Assembly: GCF_011682065.1 (NCBI RefSeq)
Contig: NZ_VUYU01000027.1
Location: 29,622-93,621, forward strand
DNA length: 64,000 bases
Reading direction: 5' to 3'
Origin: Massilia rubra
Lineage (GTDB): Bacteria; Pseudomonadota; Gammaproteobacteria; Burkholderiales; Burkholderiaceae_D
Shown here: positions 59,801-64,000 of the stretch, in pieces
Layout of the letters: each line of letters starts with the position of its first letter
How positions within the stretch are numbered: the stretch's first letter is position 1
Made by a program: the position numbers and the translations under genes
Notes under the pieces: model-generated
What the model saw: the letters and a program-made list of their open reading frames with translations, nothing else
Databases searched by the model: none
What the model was told of the DNA's origin: nothing

Positions 59801-62239
59801 CGCGCCCCTGGCGTAGGCGTTGAGCACGTGGTTGCCGAAGTTCCTGCCGATCAGTCCGCCCACATTGTCGGCCGTGGCGCTGACCGCTCCGGTGGCGTAG
59901 CTGGTATTGATTTCATTATCCGGCGTGGGGACGCCGCCGGACGCGCTGCTCAGGCCGATCAAGCCGCCGACCGTGCTGTTGCCGCTGACGGCGCCGCTGG
60001 CATGGCTGCGCGTGACCTTGCCGTTATTGTTGTTGCCGACCAGCCCGCCGGCATTGGTGGTGCCGCTCACCGTGCCGGTGGCGTAGCTGCCGCTGACCAG
60101 GCCGCTGTTGTTATTGCCGACCAGGCCGCCGGTATCGCCCTTGCCGATGACATTCCCCGTGGCATAACTGTCGATGATGCGGCCGTAATCGTTCTGGCCG
60201 ACCAGGCCGCCGGTCCAGACGCCGACCGAATTGGTGACCGCGTTGCTGGCATAGCTGTTCGACAGGTTGATCTGGTAGGCCAGGTAGCCGGTCAGGCCGC
60301 CCACGTTGTTGCCAGCCGACGTCACGCTGCCGGACACGTGCAGGTTGCTGAGGGTGCCGTCGAAGATTGCGCCGATCAGGCCGCCGACATAGCCGCCCGG
60401 TCCGTTCACGGCGGCCGAGGCGTAGCTATTGTATACGCTGCCCATGTTCAGCCCTATCAGCGCGCCCACGCCCTGGTTGGCCGTCACGCTGGCGTTGGCC
60501 AGCGCCACATTGCGCACCGTGCCGTTGTTGGTGCCGAACAGGCCGACATAGCTGCCGGCCGGCTGGTTGATGGACAGGCCGCTGACGGTGTGGCCCAGGC
60601 CGTCGAAGGTGCCGGAGAAGGCCACCGGCCCAAAGCCGGCGCCGCTGTTCCAGGCGCTGGTGGCGCTGGCGTCGATGTTCGCGGCCAGGGCGTAGCGGCC
60701 GGAACCACCGCCGTTCATGCCCTGCAAGTCGAGGCTGGTGGTGCTGCTGGCGTTGCCGAGCGCGTTGATCAGGGTGTAGCCGAGATTGTTGATCGCCAGG
60801 ATGCCGGCGCCGGCGCGGTCGATATCGATGCGGCCCTTGAACGCGCCGGCGCCGTCGATTCCCACCAACACATTTTTACCGGTATTGAAGGCGGGGGTGC
60901 CGGGATTGAAGTTGTAGCCGGTCTTCAGGTCCAGGGTCGAGGCGCCGCTGGCGCCGATCACGGCGTTGACGTTGATGTTGCCGTGCGCTTCCAGGGTCAG
61001 CTTGTTGGCGTTCCAGGCCAGCGGCGCGTTGATGTGGATGTCGCCGGCCTCGGCGCCGGCGGCCTGGGTCTGGATCGTCACGTTGCCGGCCGCCAGCGCC
61101 GCTTGCAGGGTGGCGGCGCCCATCCCGCTGGCGCCCTGGCTGGCGGCGCCGGCGTCGATCGCAAAGTCGGTCGGGTCGATCAGCCAGGTGCCATTCTCGC
61201 CGCTGGCGGCGCGCGTGCCGACCGCGGCGCCGGCCGCCACCGTCAGGCGCGGACCCGAGGTTTCGATGAAGCCGCCTTTGCCGGCGTCGGGCGCGCTGGC
61301 GTCCAGCCGCCCGCCGACCTCGACCGCGCCGCCCTCGCCGAGCAGGAAAATCTTCCCGTCGCGCTGGGCAATGGTGCGCGCGCGCACTTCGCCGCTGTTG
61401 TTGATGACCGTGTCGAGCAAGCCTTCGGCGCTCTTTGCGGACAGGAGCACCATGCCCCCATCGGCCTGGACGGCGCCGCCGTTGGCCACCAGCGCGGCCA
61501 GCGCGGCCTTCTCGATGACGACCCCGGCCAGCGCCTGTTCGCTGAACTTGAGGCTGATCTTGTCGCCGGCGGCCAGCGCCACCGTGCCCAGGCGGGCCCC
61601 GATCACGCCTTCGTTATGCACCTGTGCGCCGAGCAGGGCCACATAGCCGCCGTCGGCCGCGTTGAGGGCGCCGGCATTGCGCACCACGCCGCCCTGTCCG
61701 CTGAAGCTGCTCGTGCCGGCCAGGAAATCGGAATCGCTCAAGCCGAGCGTGCTGGCCACCAGGCCGGCGGTATCGACCCGCGCGCCCTTGCCGAACAACA
61801 CGCCATTGGGATTGAGCAAGAACACCTGGCCATTGGCCTTGAGCGCGCCGTCGATCACCGAGCCTTCGTGGCCGGTGACACGGTTCAGTGCAATCGACGC
61901 CGCGTTGGGCTGGACGAAGGTGACCGTGGCGTTTTTGCCGATGGAAAAGTTGCTCCATTCGATGGCGGTCTTGGCGCTGGTCTGGGTCACGGTCATGGCC
62001 GCGCCGCTCTGGCCGACCTGGGCCGTGCCGGCGGTCACGACCGCGCCGCTCGGCAACTGGGCGGGGGCGGGCGGCGCCGCCGCCTGGGCGCTGCCGCCCA
62101 GCAGTACGCCGGTTAATACGCTGGCCAGCAGGATGCCGCGCTGGCCGCCGCTGCGGCCGCCCCCACCGTTGGCCGTTTCCGCCGCGACCATGAAGCAGTT
62201 GCGGTGGCGATTCCACACAAGGCGATGGGTGCGATTCAT
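56813..62239 (-). CDS. two-partner secretion exoprotein (filamentous hemagglutinin-like, GLUG and MBG repeats)
   Basis: 1808 aa. An extended signal peptide region (MNRTHRLVWNRHRNCFMVAAE) is followed by the haemagglutination-activity/TPS domain (about 50-300: IEWSNFSIGKNATVTFVQPN, ALNRVTGHEGSVIDGALKANGQVFLLNPNGVLFG). Next come about ten GLUG-type repeats and SFWDTQTSGQ, then eight MBG/YDG-type repeats of about 80 residues. The C-terminus is short and non-catalytic looking; no toxin domain is visible. It is likely a surface adhesin or biofilm protein. Start: ATG at 62239 with CGGAG upstream; the longer frame to 62368 is rejected because it would precede the signal peptide. Confidence 0.93.
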   Translation of the reverse strand: MNRTHRLVWNRHRNCFMVAAETANGGGGRSGGQRGILLASVLTGVLLGGSAQAAAPPAPAQLPSGAVVTAGTAQVGQSGAAMTVTQTSAKTAIEWSNFSIGKNATVTFVQPNAASIALNRVTGHEGSVIDGALKANGQVFLLNPNGVLFGKGARVDTAGLVASTLGLSDSDFLAGTSSFSGQGGVVRNAGALNAADGGYVALLGAQVHNEGVIGARLGTVALAAGDKISLKFSEQALAGVVIEKAALAALVANGGAVQADGGMVLLSAKSAEGLLDTVINNSGEVRARTIAQRDGKIFLLGEGGAVEVGGRLDASAPDAGKGGFIETSGPRLTVAAGAAVGTRAASGENGTWLIDPTDFAIDAGAASQGASGMGAATLQAALAAGNVTIQTQAAGAEAGDIHINAPLAWNANKLTLEAHGNINVNAVIGASGASTLDLKTGYNFNPGTPAFNTGKNVLVGIDGAGAFKGRIDIDRAGAGILAINNLGYTLINALGNASSTTSLDLQGMNGGGSGRYALAANIDASATSAWNSGAGFGPVAFSGTFDGLGHTVSGLSINQPAGSYVGLFGTNNGTVRNVALANASVTANQGVGALIGLNMGSVYNSYASAAVNGPGGYVGGLIGAIFDGTLSNLHVSGSVTSAGNNVGGLTGYLAYQINLSNSYASNAVTNSVGVWTGGLVGQNDYGRIIDSYATGNVIGKGDTGGLVGNNNSGLVSGSYATGTVSGTTNAGGLVGNNNNGKVTRSHASGAVSGNSTVGGLIGLSSASGGVPTPDNEINTSYATGAVSATADNVGGLIGRNFGNHVLNAYARGAVNSNGNYVGGLIGNNLGTADKTYSTGAVSSGGVGVGGLMGVSIGGVSNSFWDTQTSGQNSSGDGTGRTSAQMKDSLTFTASTWDFTFHSGVWGRKDSLNDGYPVLRTFGYTDQILITLANPALSKTYGAANPALGAGAWSVSGCDNNAACIGALDWGAAVGPTTPVGSYSYLGANVLVPTLGAGYGKLSDYDITIAPGALAVTPAPLTLSGANVAGKVYDRTTAASFSSGTLAGLVNGENLTLSGSGVFDSPNAGLRSVSATLALADGSGANAGLASNYQLTGPATVTLSATISPRPVDVSVSGTRPYNASASVDASLLQLGDVLSGDSVTLGGSATLSSANAGTQTLASLSGLTLNNPNYGLAGASASGSLTITPLAVGVSGIPGAARPYDGSALAGPSLLAVSGLLGGDSAALSGSVQLAGKDVGANAITGLGTLGIGNSNYTLNGVAPAGSVQVTPLALALGVRPQASRPYDGSALADASLLQVSNALPGEQLSLSGKAILAGKDAGSQALTGLGDLSVSNSNYILSGALPSGVVLVTPLALQVALLPGAAKRYDGNASAPAALMTVNGVLAGESAILGGSARLAGKDVGNQAILDWSGLTLNNGNYRVGATSGGSVAITARPLNLALAANASRVYDGTSALDPALLRLDGALEGEQVGLRGQLSLAGKDVGQQALAGIAGLALDNPNYVLAGVPGGTVNITARTLGVSTVPGASRVYDGGSALAPTLLQLQGVLAGDTASLGGSAQLAGKDAGTQAVASLAGLTVNNSNYTLAGSAPQGSVAIGARPLTIVAPDGTRRLFDGSARAAADLLRLDGVLAGDSVVLGGSAVLSGIVGRTSITGLDGLTLSNGNYTLDGGATSGTVQISQIDNIADAQRTTLPDLGSVLAQASFLRGLASARSAPLLADAGASLPRLGVRFGNGVPLMLQSSPEDGEASDSLTLEQARRLLQKGGGAAGKVRVPVSRNGLAEIVDGGVRLPPGVDQLLFVVKAP
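57190..59160 (-). repeat. eight MBG/YDG-type repeats within the exoprotein
   Basis: Units of about 80 codons begin with YDR, YN, YDG or FDG followed by a small-residue segment (for example RPYDGSALA, KRYDGNASA, RVYDGTSAL, RLFDGSARA) and carry SLAGKDVG and NYxLxG motifs. Boundaries are approximate. Nucleotide similarity is high enough to risk misassembly or recombination. Confidence 0.85.
59640..60480 (-). repeat. about ten GLUG-type repeats within the exoprotein
   Basis: Units of about 25-30 codons carry VGGLIG or TGGLVGxN followed by SYATGxV (for example DTGGLVGNN, NAGGLVGNN, NVGGLIGRN, YVGGLIGNN). The block ends in SFWDTQTSGQ. Boundaries are approximate. Confidence 0.8.
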
Positions 62240-62365
62240 TGTCTGCTCCGGTTCGGGGGAGGGCATGCTGGATGAGCATGTTTCTTCGAAACCAGTATGC
62301 AGATATTTGGTCCTTGTTCGTGCGCTTTCTTGACGAAAACTTGATTGAGTGTCTGTGTGGTACAA

Positions 62366-62377
62366 CAATCATGATTG
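62366..62377. promoter_or_regulatory. 12-bp palindrome upstream of the exoprotein gene
   Basis: CAATCATGATTG is a perfect palindrome about 130 bp before the exoprotein ATG on the minus strand. In the 62240-62544 gap no clear -10/-35 pair for the minus strand and no gene were found. Confidence 0.3.
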
Positions 62378-62504
62378 CGGGCTGGTGCCGCAGGTCGTTG
62401 CGCGCCAGCAGGGTCCAGTCGTCGCCCGGCCGCTGCGCACCGCTTCCGCATGCAGGGCGGGTGTTGCGGGGGCACATGGCTGGCGACAAGCTTGCACGCG
62501 AGGC

Positions 62505-62533
62505 TGGACAAGTTAATTTTCGCCCGATATAAT
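62505..62533 (+). promoter_or_regulatory. promoter of tRNA-Asn copy 2
   Basis: TGGACA (62505-62510), 17-bp spacer, TATAAT (62528-62533), then a GCGGCCTC discriminator and 11 nt in all to the tRNA. Confidence 0.85.
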
Positions 62534-62544
62534 GCGGCCTCTTT

Positions 62545-62620
62545 TCCCTGATAGCTCAGTTGGTAGAGCGACGGACTGTTAATCCGCAGGTCCCTGGTTC
62601 GAGTCCAGGTCGGGGAGCCA
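62545..62620 (+). tRNA. tRNA-Asn (anticodon GTT), copy 2
   Basis: Identical 76-nt sequence to copy 1, including CCA. Anticodon loop CTGTTAA. Promoter resembles copy 3; terminator is different from both others. Confidence 0.97.
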
Positions 62621-62630
62621 GAATGCGAGA

Positions 62631-62659
62631 GGCCACGTTGAATCAACGTGGCCTTTTTT
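62631..62659 (+). terminator. terminator of tRNA-Asn copy 2
   Basis: GGCCACGTTG pairs with CAACGTGGCC around AAT, followed by TTTTTT. Distinct sequence from the copy 1 and copy 3 terminator. Confidence 0.95.
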
Positions 62660-62719
62660 GCTTCCTGGGCTGATTTGCACTGTTTGTTACCTGCAAACAA
62701 CGACAAACAGTCATCTTTC

Positions 62720-62749
62720 TTGCATGTTTGCAATTATGGGTCGTATCAT
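62720..62749 (+). promoter_or_regulatory. candidate promoter of the outer-membrane barrel gene
   Basis: TTGCAT (62720-62725), 18-bp spacer, TATCAT (62744-62749). The -35 is part of an inverted repeat TTGCA-tgtt-TGCAA (62720-62733) that could be an operator. Confidence 0.5.
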
Positions 62750-62809
62750 GTTGCCTGGTAAATACGCAGCATTCCGCGCGGTACCATGAACCTACTCTAT
62801 ATAAACACC

Positions 62810-63415
62810 ATGAAAAAAATTGCATTCGTAATCGCTGTGGCGATCGCTTCCCTGAGCTCGGCCCAGGCACAAACCCAGGCGCCTGCCGCCAACCCGTTGC
62901 GCTTCGTCGTTGGCGCCGGCCTGACCGCCGGTGGCGACAAGCTGGCCACCGCTGAATATGCGAACGGCGGCTCGATCGACGTGCGCGCCGGCGGCATGAT
63001 TGCGTTCCTCGCTGGCGTTGACTACCGCGTCAATCAACAGTTCTCGTTCCAGGGCACGGTCGGCTTCCACGTCGACCAGGCCAGCGCCAAGAACGGCGAC
63101 GTGACCTTCAAGCGTTTCCCGATCGAAGTGCTGGGCTACTTCCACCCGAGCGACAAGATGCGCATCGGCGGCGGCGTGCGTTATGTGTCGAGCCCTAAGC
63201 TCAATGGCGACGGCTTCGGCGCCGGCGTGTACCAGGAGTTCGACAACACTGTCGGCGCCGTGCTTGAAGGCGAATATTTCTTCAGCCCGAACGTGGGCCT
63301 GAAGCTGCGTTACGTCAAAGAAGAGTACGAGTCCAACTACGCGATCCGCGGCCGGACCTACACCGAAAAGACCAAAGGCGACCACGTCGGCATTTTTGGT
63401 AATTTTTACTTCTAA
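62810..63415 (+). CDS. small outer-membrane beta-barrel protein
   Basis: 201 aa. A signal peptide (MKKIAFVIAVAIASLSSAQA) is followed by alternating amphipathic strands typical of an 8-stranded OmpX/OmpA-like barrel (LRFVVGAGLTAGG, FLAGVDYRVNQQFSFQGTVGFHV, MRIGGGVRYVSSP, AVLEGEYFF, VGLKLRYVKEEYE) and a C-terminal aromatic residue (GIFGNFYF), the BAM recognition signal. Function unknown. An ATG 24 bases upstream (MNLLYINT) is in frame but would spoil the signal peptide. The gene is isolated between tRNA-Asn copies 2 and 3. Confidence 0.85.
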   Translation: MKKIAFVIAVAIASLSSAQAQTQAPAANPLRFVVGAGLTAGGDKLATAEYANGGSIDVRAGGMIAFLAGVDYRVNQQFSFQGTVGFHVDQASAKNGDVTFKRFPIEVLGYFHPSDKMRIGGGVRYVSSPKLNGDGFGAGVYQEFDNTVGAVLEGEYFFSPNVGLKLRYVKEEYESNYAIRGRTYTEKTKGDHVGIFGNFYF

Positions 63416-63432
63416 AATTCGTTCGGGGCCTA

Positions 63433-63438
63433 TATAAT
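63433..63438 (+). promoter_or_regulatory. -10 element of tRNA-Asn copy 3
   Basis: TATAAT followed by ACGGCCTCTTT, nearly the same as copy 2. The -35 at 17 bp is weak (TTCTAA) and overlaps the stop codon of the barrel gene. Confidence 0.75.
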
Positions 63439-63449
63439 ACGGCCTCTTT

Positions 63450-63525
63450 TCCCTGATAGCTCAGTTGGTAGAGCGACGGACTGTTAATCCGCAGGTCCCT
63501 GGTTCGAGTCCAGGTCGGGGAGCCA
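63450..63525 (+). tRNA. tRNA-Asn (anticodon GTT), copy 3
   Basis: Identical 76-nt sequence to copies 1 and 2. Its upstream sequence matches copy 2 and its downstream sequence, including the whole terminator, matches copy 1. Confidence 0.97.
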
Positions 63526-63533
63526 GAATTGAG

Positions 63534-63563
63534 AAAAAAGCCACGCGTTTGCGTGGCTTTTTT
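63534..63563 (+). terminator. terminator of tRNA-Asn copy 3
   Basis: Same perfect stem as copy 1, AAAAAAGCCACGC/GCGTGGCTTTTTT. The group II intron begins four bases after it. Confidence 0.95.
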
Positions 63564-63567
63564 CGTT

Positions 63568-64000
63568 GTGCGTCCAGCATGGACGCACTCCTGCGGGTGA
63601 AAGTCCCGCCGCGAGCTGCCCACAGTGAGCGAAGTGACGCGCAACTGCGGAAGCGTAATCGACCGTGGAGAGGAAGCGTGAATCGTAAATCATGAGCCGA
63701 GGTACACGAACTGCATAGAAGGCGCTGCCGAGCAGGACGAGCGGGCTAATATCCGCGAAGCTCTTGTGGTCAAGGCGACGTGGCGTAGATGCGGCGGTTG
63801 TGTGATGAAGGAGTGCGGCCCTTACCTGGGAACGCCCTGCCTCACGTCTGAAAGGACGGCGGCATTGCCGTAGCGTAAGCGGCCAGCGGCCCCACCTGTA
63901 CAGCCTGTTTAGCGCGAAGTAAAGTCGGGGAATGGCAGCAGCGAATCAATCTGGCTGTTGGGGCACGTCGGGAGACGTTCCAGTACGATGGCCAGCCAGC
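63568..64000 (+). mobile_element. group II intron, 5' part (bacterial class C-like)
   Basis: The sequence begins with GTGCG, the 5' splice-site consensus, and continues with the domain I pattern: a hairpin GTGCGTCC...GGACGCAC, then GCGGGTGAAAGTCCCGC, GTGAGCGAAGTGA, and GAGCCGAGGTACACGAACTGCATA. These match by eye the 5' region of class C introns. Insertion directly after a rho-independent terminator is the known target preference of class C introns. The 3' end and most of the maturase lie beyond the window. Confidence 0.85.
63932..64000 (+). CDS. start of intron-encoded reverse transcriptase/maturase (partial, tentative)
   Basis: An ATG at 63932 opens a frame with no stop to the window end (23 codons: MAAANQSGCWGTSGDVPVRW and on), about 365 nt into the intron, roughly where class C maturase genes begin. 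Too short to show reverse-transcriptase motifs; another start further right is possible. Confidence 0.35.
   Translation, partial: MAAANQSGCWGTSGDVPVRWPAS

Noticed and set aside
56612..62116. A very long open frame on the plus strand opposite the exoprotein gene (over 1800 codons)
   Set aside because: It is a shadow produced by GC-rich third positions and the repeat structure of the minus-strand gene; composition is Ala/Gly/Arg/Gln without any domain, start signal or signal peptide.
62236..62733. Minus-strand open frame covering tRNA-Asn copy 2
   Set aside because: It is read across a tRNA gene and its terminator, with no family resemblance; similar short frames appear at the other tRNA copies for the same reason.

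Overview
The window is high-GC DNA from a betaproteobacterium, most likely an Oxalobacteraceae member of the Massilia/Duganella type. This is inferred from protein character and from gene orders typical of Burkholderiales: sucA-sucB-lpdA; surE-pcm-nlpD-rpoS; and ndk-rlmN-pilW-rodZ-ispG-hisS-yfgM-bamB-der-hfq-hflX-hflK-hflC-hisZ-purA. No rRNA or species-specific marker is present, so the genus is not proven.

Layout. (1) 1-3439, minus strand: a five-gene operon (PepSY membrane protein, DUF2271, DUF4198, ApbE flavin transferase, and a flavodoxin-domain reductase cut by the window edge) behind a near-perfect Fur box. The DUF2271 protein carries a flavinylation motif, so the set reads as an iron-regulated electron route across the inner membrane. 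(2) 3609-9902: the 2-oxoglutarate dehydrogenase operon, with a small PspC-like membrane protein gene between sucB and lpdA. (3) 9971-18165: zapE, a coiled-coil lipoprotein, a PP2C-type phosphatase, a YdcH-like peptide, a DinG-type helicase, a DUF885 hydrolase and a DUF6159-like membrane protein. (4) 18245-22418: a quinone oxidoreductase gene divergent from a two-gene TIR + MinD-like/TPR module, with a 30-bp palindrome between them. This module is the least ordinary protein-coding system in the window. (5) 22497-27664: surE-pcm-nlpD-rpoS, then rlmD. (6) 27764-45626: yccA on the minus strand, then the long housekeeping run from ndk to purA and a phosphoribosyltransferase. A dense repeat cluster lies between hflC and hisZ. 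(7) 45708-54348: mixed single genes, including a zinc-ribbon hypothetical, glutathione peroxidase, a large secreted lipoprotein, MarC, an unknown protein, uvrB and an aminotransferase. (8) 54464-64000: an accessory region punctuated by three identical tRNA-Asn genes. It holds an orphan ribbon-helix-helix protein, a two-partner secretion pair (1808-aa exoprotein and its TpsB transporter), a small outer-membrane barrel, and the 5' part of a group II intron inserted just downstream of the last tRNA terminator.

How the parts work together. SucA, SucB and Lpd form one TCA-cycle complex. SurE, Pcm, NlpD and RpoS form the conserved stationary-phase block. YfgM and BamB act in envelope protein biogenesis, HflK and HflC control FtsH, HisZ works with HisG outside the window, and IspG, HisS, PurA and Ndk supply isoprenoid, tRNA and nucleotide functions. 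The main candidates for new biology are the TIR/MinD-like-TPR pair, the Fur-controlled flavinylation operon, the mosaic tRNA-Asn island ending in a terminator-targeting intron, and the in-frame 45-bp palindromic repeat array after hflC.
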